Below, in pieces: positions 25,757 through 34,509 of a stretch of DNA of 64,000 nucleotides. The position numbers and the translations under genes are program-made. Below the pieces are notes generated by a model. That model ran no database searches and was not told where the DNA came from. It saw only the letters and a list, made by a program, of their open reading frames with translations. Origin of the DNA: Ketogulonicigenium robustum (lineage in GTDB: Bacteria > Pseudomonadota > Alphaproteobacteria > Rhodobacterales > Rhodobacteraceae); NCBI RefSeq assembly GCF_002117445.1, contig NZ_CP019937.1, positions 745,501 to 809,500 of the forward strand. Reading direction: 5' to 3'. Position 1 is the first letter of the stretch, and each line of letters starts with the position of its first letter.

Positions 25757-26746
25757 ATGCAACACTATTCCATACTGGATCTGTGTCAGGTCGCCGAGGG
25801 CTCGACCCCCGCGATTGCACTGACCAATTCGGCCAAGCTGGCGCAGCACGCCGAGGCGCAGGGCTACCACCGCTTTTGGCTGGCCGAGCATCACAACATG
25901 ATCGGCATCGCGAGCGCGGCGACATCGGTCGTGATCGGGCACGTCGGGGCCGCGACCAAGACGATCCGCATCGGGTCGGGCGGGATCATGCTGCCCAACC
26001 ATGCGCCTTTGGTGATTGCCGAACAGTTCGGCACGCTGGCGCAGCTGTTTCCTGGCCGGGTTGACCTTGGCCTTGGGCGCGCACCCGGCACTGATCAGGT
26101 GACGGCCCACGCGCTGCGGCGCAACTTTGGCGGTGATGATACCTTCCCGCAGGATGTGGTCGATTTGATGACCTATTTCGGCGATGATGCTGCGCAGCTA
26201 CGCGTGCAGGCGGTGCCTGCCGCCGGAACCCATGTGCCGGTGTGGATTTTGGGATCCAGCCTCTATGGGGCGCAACTGGCGGCCTATCTGGGGCTGCCCT
26301 ATGCGTTCGCATCGCACTTTGCCCCCGACCATCTGGCGCAGGCCGTTCAGGTCTATCGCGACGGGTTCCGCCCGTCTGCCGTACTGGACAAGCCCTATTT
26401 TATGATGGCGATGGGCCTTTACGCGGCCGAAACCGACGCCGAGGCAGAGTTTCTGGCCTCGTCGCAAAAGCAAAGCTTCGCCCGCTTGCGCACCGGTATG
26501 CCGGGCCTGCTGCAGCCGCCGCGCCATGACATTGAAAGCCTCTATCCGGCCAGCATTCTGACGGGGGCGGCGCACGCCCTATCGGTTTCGGCTGTCGGGG
26601 GGCGCGCGGCTCTGCGCGAACAGATTGGGGGCTATATCGACCGCTATGCCCCGGACGAGATCATGGTCGCGGGTGCGATCTGGGACTTCGATGCCCGTGT
26701 GCGTTCGCTGGAAATCGGGGCCGAAGTGCTGCGCGAATTCGTATGA
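25757..26746 (+). CDS. LLM-class flavin-dependent oxidoreductase
   Basis: A 329-residue luciferase-like monooxygenase family protein (TIM barrel, FMN). Recognisable parts are the N-terminal [12 protein letters not shown], the WLAEHHNM strand with [22 protein letters not shown], and [14 protein letters not shown]. The substrate is unknown; the subgroup is widespread and mostly uncharacterised. It follows the YqeY gene at a three-base gap with AGGGG as ribosome-binding site, so both are expressed together. Confidence 0.9.
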   Translation: MQHYSILDLCQVAEGSTPAIALTNSAKLAQHAEAQGYHRFWLAEHHNMIGIASAATSVVIGHVGAATKTIRIGSGGIMLPNHAPLVIAEQFGTLAQLFPGRVDLGLGRAPGTDQVTAHALRRNFGGDDTFPQDVVDLMTYFGDDAAQLRVQAVPAAGTHVPVWILGSSLYGAQLAAYLGLPYAFASHFAPDHLAQAVQVYRDGFRPSAVLDKPYFMMAMGLYAAETDAEAEFLASSQKQSFARLRTGMPGLLQPPRHDIESLYPASILTGAAHALSVSAVGGRAALREQIGGYIDRYAPDEIMVAGAIWDFDARVRSLEIGAEVLREFV

Positions 26747-26752
26747 TCGGCT

Positions 26753-26779
26753 GCGGCCCTTGCTAAACGCAGGGGCCGC
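26753..26779. terminator. Hairpin between LLM and TetR genes
   Basis: GCGGCCCTTGC / GCAGGGGCCGC forms an 11-bp stem with one wobble pair and a 5-nt loop, in the 42-bp gap between convergent genes. No clear T-run follows. Confidence 0.5.
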
Positions 26780-26788
26780 CCCAATAGG

Positions 26789-27478
26789 TCAGGGCTGCGG
26801 CGTCAGCAGCCTGCCGAAAATCAGCGCCAAATGGTCGGCCGCTGCGGGGTAGGGGTCGGTTTCGGGCACAATGGCCCGCACCTGCGCATCAAAGTCGGCG
26901 TAGTGCTGGGTTAGCGCCCAGATCGAGATGATCAGATGCACGGGGTGCATGCGGGCGATGCGCCCCTCATCCATCCAGCGCGACAATATGTCCGACTGAT
27001 CTTGCACCAGATCGCGTAGCTGCGTCGTCAGAACCGACTGGATATGCGGCGCGCCTTGGATGACTTCGGTCGCGAACAGGCGGCTTTCACGCGGGAAGTC
27101 ACGGGCCATCTCCAGCTTGCGGCGCACATATCCCATCAACTCGTCCAGCGGGACGCCATCGGGGTTCAGCGCGCGCAACGGGTTCAGCCATTCTGCCAGC
27201 AAGTCGGCCAAAATGGTGGTGTAAATCTCTTCCTTGCTGCGGAAATAATACAGCAGGTTCGGCTTCGATAGGCCCGCCGTTTGCGCGATCATATCGACCG
27301 TCGCACCGCGAAAGCCGTTCTGGGCGAAAACTTCCAAGCCCGCCTCGAGGATGAGGGCGCGATTCTTGCGTTGGATGCGGCTCATCCGCGGCTTTTCGGC
27401 GGTTGCCTCGGCGCGCGACGCGGCCGCGTCACCCGCGGCCACTAGCGTTGCCCCACGGGCGTATTGCGCATGCCGCAT
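26789..27478 (-). CDS. rutR: RutR-like TetR-family regulator
   Basis: A TetR-family repressor, 229 residues from the first ATG, or 198 from the Met at position 32 just before the HTH. The HTH region is GATVDMIAQTAGLSKPNLLYYFRSKEEIY. The ligand domain contains the stretches seen in Escherichia coli RutR (EYIRLKLEVSRDYPQASRLF is here GYVRRKLEMARDFPRESRLF; ASTQHYADF is here ALTQHYADF). RutR senses uracil and controls pyrimidine use. The divergent pyrimidine-degradation operon and a RutR-like box in its promoter support this. Neither candidate start has a strong ribosome-binding site. Confidence 0.85.
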   Translation of the reverse strand: MRHAQYARGATLVAAGDAAASRAEATAEKPRMSRIQRKNRALILEAGLEVFAQNGFRGATVDMIAQTAGLSKPNLLYYFRSKEEIYTTILADLLAEWLNPLRALNPDGVPLDELMGYVRRKLEMARDFPRESRLFATEVIQGAPHIQSVLTTQLRDLVQDQSDILSRWMDEGRIARMHPVHLIISIWALTQHYADFDAQVRAIVPETDPYPAAADHLALIFGRLLTPQP

Positions 27479-27554
27479 TTTTGCGCGATTGGGTGGGTCG
27501 ATGTGCGTTTTCTCATCACTGTCTATCTTCTGCCCTGGATTTCAGCGTCGGACC

Positions 27555-27604
27555 TTGACCGTTTTCCAATGGCAAATGCTAGATTCACTTTACCGTTTGG
27601 TCAA
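27555..27604 (+). promoter_or_regulatory. Pyrimidine operon promoter with RutR-like box
   Basis: TTGACC (27555-27560) and an extended -10, TGC-TAGATT (27577-27585), form a candidate promoter. At the expected transcription start lies TTTACCG-TT-TGGTCAA (27589-27604). This matches the E. coli RutR box TTGACCA-N2-TGGTCAA in 5 of 7 bases on the left and all 7 on the right. Binding there would block transcription of the catabolic genes. Confidence 0.6.
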
Positions 27605-27683
27605 ATCAAAGCGGCCCGCAGCCGGAACCCTGTGAAGTCACAACGGTTTGCGGTGCGAGCGTACAGAATTCAAGGAACTATCT

Positions 27684-28934
27684 ATGGCAAGCCCGGCAGC
27701 TAACCTCAAGGTAAATGGCGCGCGCCTTTGGGAAAGCCTCATGGAAATGGCGAAAGTTGGCCCAGGGGTAGCGGGTGGCAACAACCGCCAAGCCCTGTCC
27801 GACGCCGATGGTGAGGCAAGAAAACTGTTTAAAAGCTGGTGCGAAGAGGCCGGTGCGACAGTTGGTGTCGATAAAATGGGCAGTATGTTTGCTATGATTC
27901 CGGGCACCGACCCCGACGCGGCACCTGTCTACATGGGCAGCCACCTGGATACGCAGCCGACGGGCGGCAAATACGATGGCGTTTATGGCGTGTTGGGCGG
28001 GCTGGAAGTGCTGCGCAGCATCAAGGACATGGGCATCAAAACCCGCCATCCCATCGTCGTGACGAATTGGACGAACGAGGAGGGTTCGCGCTTTGCGCCC
28101 GCAATGCTGGCGTCGGGTGTTTTCGCGGGGCTGCACACGCTGGATTTTGCCTATGATCGCACCGATGCCGATGGCCTGCGCTTCGGCGACGAGCTGGCCC
28201 GCATCGGCTGGATCGGCGACGAGGACGTCGGCACCCGCAAAATCCACGCCATGTTCGAACTGCACATCGAACAAGGCCCCATCCTCGAGGCTGACAATCT
28301 GGACATCGGCGTCGTCACCCATTGTCAGGGCCTGTGGTGGCTGCAGGTCACGCTGACGGGCAAGGACGCGCACACCGGCTCGACCCCCATGGCGATGCGC
28401 AAAAACACCGGCCTTGGCATGGCCCGCATGATCGAGCTGGTGCAGACCATCGCGATGGATGCGCAGCCCAATGCCGTGGGCGGCGTCGGCCAAATCAACG
28501 TCTACCCCAATTCGCGTAATGTCGTGCCGGGCAAGTCGGTGTTTACGATTGATTTTCGCACTGCCGACCCCGCCAAGCTGGACGCGATGCGCGCGCGGTT
28601 TGAAACCGAGGCACCGGCCATTGCCGACGCGCTGGACATTTCGATCGAGATCGAACCCGTCGGCCATGTCGACCCCGTGACTTTCGACCCCGCCTTGGTC
28701 GAGCGGGTGCGCGGCGCCGCGGCGCGTCTGGGCTACAGCCACCGCGACATGGTCTCGGGCGCCGGCCATGATGCCTGCTGGATCAGCAAAATCGCCCCGA
28801 CCACCATGGTGTTCTGCCCCTGCGTGGACGGGCTGTCGCATAACGAAGCCGAGGAAATCACCCCCGATTGGGCGACGAAGGGGGCCGATGTGTTGATGCA
28901 TGCCGTTCTCGAAACCGCTATCATCACGGCCTAA
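27684..28934 (+). CDS. Zn-dependent beta-ureidopropionase / N-carbamoyl amino acid hydrolase
   Basis: A 416-residue M20/M28-type amidohydrolase. It carries the metal-binding GSHLDTQPTGGKYDG (His87, Asp89), the NEEGSRFAPAM acidic pair at about 130, the HIEQGP motif (about 194), and the dimerisation-domain GKDAHTGSTPM. In reductive pyrimidine breakdown the enzyme hydrolyses N-carbamoyl-beta-alanine to beta-alanine, CO2 and ammonia. Its place before dihydropyrimidinase and behind a RutR-like box supports that substrate over other carbamoyl amino acids. The ATG at 27684 has AAGGAA upstream; the in-frame ATG at 27648 lacks one. Confidence 0.9.
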   Translation: MASPAANLKVNGARLWESLMEMAKVGPGVAGGNNRQALSDADGEARKLFKSWCEEAGATVGVDKMGSMFAMIPGTDPDAAPVYMGSHLDTQPTGGKYDGVYGVLGGLEVLRSIKDMGIKTRHPIVVTNWTNEEGSRFAPAMLASGVFAGLHTLDFAYDRTDADGLRFGDELARIGWIGDEDVGTRKIHAMFELHIEQGPILEADNLDIGVVTHCQGLWWLQVTLTGKDAHTGSTPMAMRKNTGLGMARMIELVQTIAMDAQPNAVGGVGQINVYPNSRNVVPGKSVFTIDFRTADPAKLDAMRARFETEAPAIADALDISIEIEPVGHVDPVTFDPALVERVRGAAARLGYSHRDMVSGAGHDACWISKIAPTTMVFCPCVDGLSHNEAEEITPDWATKGADVLMHAVLETAIITA

Positions 28935-28972
28935 GGACGCAGCATGTCCCGGCTGATAAGAAGGAAGCATCA

Positions 28973-29236
28973 GTGAAGAAATATCTACTATCGCTCGGGA
29001 TGTTGCCCGTGCTTGCGGGTTGCGCGATGATCCAGCCGCTGATCCCGTCCACCACTCCGCCCGAGCCCGAGCCGCTGCCGGCCGCCGTCGTTGCTGTCCT
29101 GCCTGCGGGTGCGCCTGAAAGCGTCGTGATGCGCGATGCGCAGGGCTGCTACCTCTATTCGATCGAAGTGACCACGCCGCCCAGCGGCTTCCCGCTGCGC
29201 GATGCTAGCGGCCAGCCGATCTGCGCGCCGCGCTAA
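28973..29236 (+). CDS. Small lipoprotein in the pyrimidine operon
   Basis: An 87-residue protein starting at GTG (28973) with AAGGAAG six bases upstream. The N-terminus (KKYLLSLGMLPVLAGCAM) is a lipoprotein signal with lipobox LAGC, so the mature protein is lipid-anchored at Cys17 or so. A Pro/Glu-rich linker follows, then a short domain with YLYSIEVTTPPSG and a second Cys. I do not recognise a family. It sits between the carbamoylase and dihydropyrimidinase genes on the same strand; whether it takes part in pyrimidine use is unknown. Confidence 0.75.
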   Translation: MKKYLLSLGMLPVLAGCAMIQPLIPSTTPPEPEPLPAAVVAVLPAGAPESVVMRDAQGCYLYSIEVTTPPSGFPLRDASGQPICAPR

Positions 29237-29246
29237 ACTTGCTATT

Positions 29247-29273
29247 CCCGCGCAGGGCCAAGCCCTGCGCGGG
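29247..29273 (+). terminator. Strong hairpin after the lipoprotein gene
   Basis: CCCGCGCAGGG-N5-CCCTGCGCGGG is a perfect 11-bp stem ten bases after the stop codon. No T-run follows, so it may be a 3'-end stabiliser or partial terminator that lowers expression of the dihydropyrimidinase and transporter genes, rather than a full stop. Confidence 0.55.
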
Positions 29274-29325
29274 CCGGAATAAGTGCCGGATCAACCGGCC
29301 AGTCTTCCAACAGTTCGAGGGCCAT

Positions 29326-30789
29326 ATGCCTGCCACCCAGACGACCGTTATCAAAAACGGGACGATTGTGACCCATGACCTTACCGTGCGGGCCGATGTG
29401 CTTGTTGCGGGCGGTGTTATCGCGGCGATCGGCCCCAACCTTTCCGGCGATCACGTAATCGACGCGACCGGATGCCTGATCATGCCGGGCGGGATCGACC
29501 CGCACACCCATCTTGAAATGCCCTTCATGGGCACGTTTTCTGCCGATGATTTTGAAAGCGGCACCCGCGCCGCGCTGGCGGGCGGCACGACCATGGTGGT
29601 CGATTTCGCCCTGCCAGACCCCGGCCAATCGCTGATGGATGCCTTGGCCGTCTGGTCGAACAAATCCGCCCGCGCGCATTGCGATTACAGCTTCCACATG
29701 GCGGTGACGTGGTGGGGCCAGCGGGTGTTTGACGAGATGGAGCAGGTCGCCGCGGCAGGCATCACCAGCTTCAAGCACTTCATGGCCTATAAAGGCAGCC
29801 TGATGGTGAACGACGACGAGATGTTCGCCAGCTTCCGTCGCATCGCCGACCTGGGCGGTCTGGCGATGATTCATGCTGAAAACGGCGATATCGTGGCCGA
29901 GATGGCGGCAAAACTGCTGGCCGCAGGCACCACCGGCCCCGAAGGCCACGCCTATTCCCGCCCCGCGCAGGTCGAGGGCGAGGCGACGAACCGCGCGATT
30001 ATGATTGCCGATATGGCGGGTGTCCCGCTTTATATCGTGCACACCAGTTGCGAGGAAAGCCACGAGGCCATCCGCCGCGCGCGGCAGGCGGGCAAGCGCG
30101 TCTGGGGCGAGCCGCTGATCCAGCATCTGGTTTTGGACGAAACCGAATATTTCCACCCCGACTGGGACCATGCCGCCCGCCGCGTTATGTCGCCACCCTT
30201 CCGCAACAAGGCGCACCAAGACAGCCTTTGGGCTGGGCTGGCTGCGGGGTCGCTATCCTGCGTCGCCACCGACCACTGCGCGTTCACTACCGCGCAAAAG
30301 CGGTTTGGTCTGGGCGATTTCACCAAGATCCCGAACGGGACGGGGGGGCTGGAAGATCGCTTGCCGGTTCTGTGGACCTGCGGCGTCGGCACCGGCCGCC
30401 TGACGCCCAACGAATTTGTCGCCGTCACATCGACCAATATCGCCAAGATATTGAACTGCTACCCGCGTAAGGGCGCGGTGGCCGTCGGTTCTGATGCCGA
30501 TCTGATCATTTGGGACCCCGAAGCCGAGAAAACCATTTCGGCCGCAGGCCATCAGTCGAACAGCGATTTCAATGTCTTTGAAGGCATGAAAGTGCGCGGG
30601 CTGCCGCGTTACACCCTGTCGCGTGGGGTGGTGGCGTTTGCCGATGGTAAGGTGACGGCGCCCGAAGGGCACGGTGCATTTGTGCCGCGCAAGGGCACAA
30701 CGCCCGTAAATACCGCGCTGCAGGCGTGGAAGGAATTGACGAACCCTCGGCCGGTTGTGCGGTCGGGCCTACCTGTGACGGGGGTGTAA
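29326..30789 (+). CDS. hydA: Dihydropyrimidinase (hydantoinase)
   Basis: A 487-residue cyclic amidohydrolase that opens dihydrouracil or dihydrothymine to the N-carbamoyl beta-amino acid, the substrate of the upstream carbamoylase. Metal ligands are visible: DPHTHLEMP (His60, His62) and the carbamylated lysine in SFKHFMAYKG (Lys150), with the later VHTSCE and ATDHCAF stretches. The length is that of typical D-hydantoinases. The ATG at 29326 follows GAGG. The ABC-transporter ATPase gene starts directly after the stop codon. Confidence 0.95.
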   Translation: MPATQTTVIKNGTIVTHDLTVRADVLVAGGVIAAIGPNLSGDHVIDATGCLIMPGGIDPHTHLEMPFMGTFSADDFESGTRAALAGGTTMVVDFALPDPGQSLMDALAVWSNKSARAHCDYSFHMAVTWWGQRVFDEMEQVAAAGITSFKHFMAYKGSLMVNDDEMFASFRRIADLGGLAMIHAENGDIVAEMAAKLLAAGTTGPEGHAYSRPAQVEGEATNRAIMIADMAGVPLYIVHTSCEESHEAIRRARQAGKRVWGEPLIQHLVLDETEYFHPDWDHAARRVMSPPFRNKAHQDSLWAGLAAGSLSCVATDHCAFTTAQKRFGLGDFTKIPNGTGGLEDRLPVLWTCGVGTGRLTPNEFVAVTSTNIAKILNCYPRKGAVAVGSDADLIIWDPEAEKTISAAGHQSNSDFNVFEGMKVRGLPRYTLSRGVVAFADGKVTAPEGHGAFVPRKGTTPVNTALQAWKELTNPRPVVRSGLPVTGV

Positions 30790-31563
30790 ATGTCGGCAGT
30801 AATTTCAGCGCAAAACCTTAATCTGGTGTTTGAAACGGGCGATGGGCCGGTGCAGGCGCTGAAGGACGTGAACCTGACGATTGAGAAGGGCGATTTCGTC
30901 AGCTTTATCGGGCCGTCGGGGTGCGGAAAGACCACTTTTCTGCGGGTGATCGCCGGGCTGGAAACCCCGACATCGGGCGAGATTACGGTTAACGGCATGA
31001 CGCCCGATGCCGCACGGCGCGCGCGGGCCTATGGCTATGTATTTCAGGCCGCCGGCCTTTACCCGTGGCGCACCATCGGCGCGAATGTGCGCCTGCCGCT
31101 GGAAATCATGGGCTTTCCCAAAACCGAACAAGACCTGCGCGTCCAGCGCGTGCTGGACTTGGTCGAGCTGGGCGGGTTTGAAAAGAAATACCCGTGGCAA
31201 TTGTCGGGCGGCATGCAACAGCGCGCCAGCATCGCGCGGGCGCTGGCCTTTGACGCCGATATTCTGCTGATGGACGAACCCTTCGGCGCGCTGGACGAAA
31301 TCGTCCGCGACCGCCTGAACGAAGAAGTGCTCAGCCTGTGGGCGCGCACCGGCAAGACGATTGGCTTCGTCACCCACTCGATCCCCGAGGCGGTGTATCT
31401 GTCCACCAAGATCGTCGTGATGTCGCCGCGTCCGGGGCGCATTACCGATGTGATTGAGAGCCCGCTGCCGCGCCACCGCCCGCTGGAAATTCGCGACAGC
31501 CCCGAATTCATCGAAATCGCCCATCGCGTGCGCGAAGGTTTGCGTGCGGGGCATGTGGAATGA
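30790..31563 (+). CDS. ABC transporter ATPase, NitT/TauT family (pyrimidine-type importer)
   Basis: A 257-residue ATPase with Walker A GPSGCGKTT (about 39-47), signature LSGGMQQR, Walker B ILLMDEP and the switch His (VTHS). The sequence resembles SsuB/TauB/ThiZ subunits. It begins immediately after hydA and overlaps the first permease gene (ATGA). The four transporter genes are physically part of the pyrimidine operon, so uptake of a pyrimidine or a dihydropyrimidine/hydantoin compound is the likely role. Confidence 0.92.
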   Translation: MSAVISAQNLNLVFETGDGPVQALKDVNLTIEKGDFVSFIGPSGCGKTTFLRVIAGLETPTSGEITVNGMTPDAARRARAYGYVFQAAGLYPWRTIGANVRLPLEIMGFPKTEQDLRVQRVLDLVELGGFEKKYPWQLSGGMQQRASIARALAFDADILLMDEPFGALDEIVRDRLNEEVLSLWARTGKTIGFVTHSIPEAVYLSTKIVVMSPRPGRITDVIESPLPRHRPLEIRDSPEFIEIAHRVREGLRAGHVE

Positions 31564-32531
31564 CGCGCAGCCAGAATATCGTGCGGAACGTCCTGTCCGT
31601 TCTGACGGTGGTGGCGGCGATGCTGCTGATCTGGACGGCAGCGGTTATCCCCATGAACATTCACGAAGCCCTCACACAGGCCGAGCGCGAAGGCATCGCC
31701 GTCACCCCCGCCACCGCGGCCGAGCGGCGGGGCAGCAGCGCCCTGTCGCTGGTGCTGGCGAACCCTGCGCTGATCCCGCTGACCTATGCGCAGCCGCGCC
31801 CCAAGCTGCCGTCGCCCGCACAGGTCGTGCTGGAATTCTACGACAGCGCCATCGCCGAGGAACTGGACGGGCGGCGCGGTTTGGTGCGTTCGGGCAGCCT
31901 GTCGCCTGCGGGCCTTGCGCTGCATACGCTGAAGACCATCGAGACCACCTTGCTGGGTTTCGCGCTGGGCGCTGTTGTCGGTGTCGCGCTGGCCGTGGGC
32001 ATCGTTTATGCGCGCACCATGGATCTGGCGGTGATGCCATGGGCGATCATCAGCCAGACAATTCCGATTGTCGCGCTTGCGCCGATGATTGTGCTGATTT
32101 TGTCCTCGCTGGGGGTGACGGGCCTGGTGCCGCGCGCGATCATTGCGGCCTATCTGTCGTTTTTCCCCGTGTTGGTCGGTATGGTAAAGGGCCTGCGCGC
32201 ACCCGACCACATGCAGCTTGACCTGATGCGCACCTATAGCGCGACGAAGGCCCAGTCGTTCTGGATGCTGCGGTTGCCGATGGCGATGCCCTACCTTTTC
32301 GCGTCGCTGAAAATTGCCATCGCGGGGGCCTTGGTCGGGGCTATCGTGTCGGAACTGTCGACTTCGTCCACCCAAGGTTTGGGCGCACGGATGCTGCAGG
32401 GGTCTTACTATGGCCAGACCGTGCAAATCTGGGCTGCGCTGCTGGCGGCTGCGTTGCTGGCTGCGGTCATGGTCGCGGTGGTCGGCGCGGCTGATCGCGT
32501 GGTGCGCCGGATGATGGGGGGGCTGGCATGA
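31560..32531 (+). CDS. ABC transporter permease 1 (BPD type)
   Basis: A 323-residue inner-membrane permease of the NitT/TauT class. After an N-terminal helix (about 15-35) comes a periplasmic insert of roughly 100 residues, which is longer than usual, and then the five-helix BPD core. The EAA loop is read in DLMRTYSATKAQSFWMLRLPMAMPYLFASLKI (about 220-250). It overlaps the genes on both sides by four bases, as expected for a co-translated transporter. Confidence 0.9.
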   Translation: MTRSQNIVRNVLSVLTVVAAMLLIWTAAVIPMNIHEALTQAEREGIAVTPATAAERRGSSALSLVLANPALIPLTYAQPRPKLPSPAQVVLEFYDSAIAEELDGRRGLVRSGSLSPAGLALHTLKTIETTLLGFALGAVVGVALAVGIVYARTMDLAVMPWAIISQTIPIVALAPMIVLILSSLGVTGLVPRAIIAAYLSFFPVLVGMVKGLRAPDHMQLDLMRTYSATKAQSFWMLRLPMAMPYLFASLKIAIAGALVGAIVSELSTSSTQGLGARMLQGSYYGQTVQIWAALLAAALLAAVMVAVVGAADRVVRRMMGGLA

Positions 32532-33364
32532 TGCTGACTATCCTCGCTTTCGTGATCTGGGCTGCGGCTTGGGCGCTGAATGTCCGCCTTGCCCGCCTGC
32601 CGCAGCGCTGGGTGCGGCTGGCTGTGCCGCTAATCTTTGGTGCCACGCTGCTGGTCGTCTGGGAATTGCTGGTGCGCGGTGCAGGGGTTTCGGCGGTCAT
32701 TCTGCCGCCCCCCAGCGCCATCGCGTCCACGTTTGTCCGCGTGTTTCCCACCCTCTGGCAGGACACCGTGCAGACGGTATTCAAGGGCGCGCTGTCGGGC
32801 TATGTCATAGGCTGCGCAGCGGCATTTTGCGTCGCGCTTTTGGCCGACCGGTTCGATGTGCTGCGCCGAGGATTGCTGCCCGTCGGCAGCTTTTTGTCGG
32901 CGCTGCCTATCGTCGGCACGGCGCCGATCTTTGTGATGTGGTTCGGCTTTGGTTGGCAATCCAAAGCGGCGGTCGTGGTGGCGATGGTGTTCTTTCCACT
33001 GCTGGTCAACACGGTCGCGGGCCTGCGCGACACGACGGTACAGCAGCGCGATTTGATGTTCACCTATGCCGCCAGCTACTGGGAAACGCTGTTCAAGTTG
33101 CGCTTGCCCGCGGCGCTGCCGTTCATCTTCAACGGTCTCAAGGTTTCAACGACGCTGGCGCTGATCGGGGCTATCGTGGCCGAGTTTTTCGGATCGCCCA
33201 CGCAAGGCTTGGGCTTCCGCATCGACGCCTCGCGCGGGCGGCTGGCGCTGGATGTGGTGTGGTCGGCGATCTTGATGTCGGCGTTTGCGGGCAGCCTGTT
33301 TTATGGGGCGGTCGCATTGCTGGAACGCGCGCTGACGTTCTGGCACCCCTCGCAACGAAAATAA
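32528..33364 (+). CDS. ABC transporter permease 2 (BPD type)
   Basis: A 278-residue inner-membrane permease with six predicted helices. The EAA loop is DLMFTYAASYWETLFKLRLPAALPFIFNGLKV (about 176-207), with GLGFRI downstream. It pairs with the preceding permease as a heterodimeric channel for the importer. It overlaps that gene by four bases. The substrate-binding protein gene follows after 70 bp. Confidence 0.92.
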   Translation: MMLTILAFVIWAAAWALNVRLARLPQRWVRLAVPLIFGATLLVVWELLVRGAGVSAVILPPPSAIASTFVRVFPTLWQDTVQTVFKGALSGYVIGCAAAFCVALLADRFDVLRRGLLPVGSFLSALPIVGTAPIFVMWFGFGWQSKAAVVVAMVFFPLLVNTVAGLRDTTVQQRDLMFTYAASYWETLFKLRLPAALPFIFNGLKVSTTLALIGAIVAEFFGSPTQGLGFRIDASRGRLALDVVWSAILMSAFAGSLFYGAVALLERALTFWHPSQRK

Positions 33365-33434
33365 CAAGAAAACGGCACATAGCCGTCAATAAAGCTGCGG
33401 AAAACCCGCAATAACAACCCTTAGGAGGATGACG

Positions 33435-34421
33435 ATGATGAAGAAACTAATGCTCGCGGCAACCGCTCTGGCCGGTTTTTCTGCCCCCGCATTCGCGCAA
33501 GATGCGCTGACGCTTCAACTGAAGTGGGTCACGCAGGCCCAGTTTGCGGGCTACTACGTCGCGCTGGAAAAGGGGTATTACAGCGATGAAAATCTGGATG
33601 TGACAATCCTGCCGGGCGGCCCGGATGTTGCCCCGCCGCAAGTGCTGGCCGGTGGTGGCGCGGATGTAATGGTCGACTGGCTGGCCTCGGCGCTTGCTGT
33701 GCGCGAAGGCGGCTTGCCTGTCGTCAATATCGCGCAGCCTTTCGCATCTTCGGGCCTGCTGTTGACCTGCTGGAAAGACGCGGGATTTACCGGCCCGCAA
33801 GACTTCAAGGGCCACACGCTGGGCGTCTGGTTCGGCGGCAACGAATACCCCTTCCTCAGCTGGATGAGCCGCGAAAACATCCCCGTCGACGGCGGCGCCG
33901 ATGGCGTGACCATCCTGCGTCAGGGCTTCAACGTTGACCCACTGATCCAGCGGCAAGCCGACTGTATCTCGACCATGACGTATAACGAATACGGTCAGGT
34001 GCTGGATGCAGGCGTGACCGCCGATGAACTGACCAACTTCTCGTTTGAGGCCGAGGGCGTTGCGACGCTGGAAGACGGCCTGTACGTGCTGGAAGACCGT
34101 CTGACCGACGAAGCCTTTGCCGACAAGCTGGTGCGTTTTGTCCGCGCCTCGATGAAGGGCTGGAAGTACGCCGAGGAAAACCCGACCGAGGCTGCCGAAA
34201 TCGTGCTGGAATTCGACGAAACCGGCGCGCAGACCGAAGCCCACCAGATTTATATGATGGGCGAGATTGCCAAGCTGACCGCAGGCTCGAACGGCGCGCT
34301 GGACCCGGCGGCGTTCGACCGCACGGTCGAGGTGCTGATGGCCCCGGGGTCCGACCCCGTCATCACCAAAGTGCCCGAAGACGCGTGGACGCATATGATC
34401 ACCGACCGCGCGTTGGACTGA
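33435..34421 (+). CDS. ABC transporter substrate-binding protein (NMT1/THI5-like)
   Basis: A 328-residue periplasmic binding protein with a Sec signal peptide ending in APAFAQ-DA. The mature chain starts LTLQLKWVTQAQFAGYYVALEKGYY, typical of the NMT1/THI5-like family that binds thiamine-pyrimidine precursors and related heterocycles. This matches the catabolic genes upstream. The start was placed at 33435 because AGGAGG (33423-33428) needs that spacing; the ATG at 33429 abuts the ribosome-binding site. Met-Met (33435/33438) leaves a one-residue uncertainty. A terminator follows. Confidence 0.93.
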   Translation: MMKKLMLAATALAGFSAPAFAQDALTLQLKWVTQAQFAGYYVALEKGYYSDENLDVTILPGGPDVAPPQVLAGGGADVMVDWLASALAVREGGLPVVNIAQPFASSGLLLTCWKDAGFTGPQDFKGHTLGVWFGGNEYPFLSWMSRENIPVDGGADGVTILRQGFNVDPLIQRQADCISTMTYNEYGQVLDAGVTADELTNFSFEAEGVATLEDGLYVLEDRLTDEAFADKLVRFVRASMKGWKYAEENPTEAAEIVLEFDETGAQTEAHQIYMMGEIAKLTAGSNGALDPAAFDRTVEVLMAPGSDPVITKVPEDAWTHMITDRALD

Positions 34422-34442
34422 TCTAACGCGCCCTGATCCACA

Positions 34443-34476
34443 GGGCATGGCGGCTCACCCCCGCCATGCCCCCTTT
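34443..34476 (+). terminator. Terminator of the pyrimidine/ABC operon
   Basis: GGGCATGGCGG / CCGCCATGCCC forms an 11-bp stem with a 7-nt loop, followed by CCCTTT. It lies 21 bp after the stop of the binding-protein gene and rules out the early in-frame start of trmB at 34447. Confidence 0.8.
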
Positions 34477-34509
34477 ACGCAAAGCCCGCCTGCGGCTATC
34501 CGAGGCGCC

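Noticed and set aside
27678-28970. A 430-codon open frame on the minus strand opposite the carbamoylase gene
   Set aside because: It is antisense to a clear family member, His/Gln/Arg-rich without domain motifs, and has no ribosome-binding site. Long antisense frames are common in GC-rich genes.
31059-32426. A 455-codon minus-strand frame across the ABC ATPase and permease
   Set aside because: It spans two overlapping real genes and shows only shadow composition.
34447-34509. Upstream in-frame start for trmB
   Set aside because: It lies inside the terminator hairpin of the previous operon, and the family N-terminus starts at 34510.
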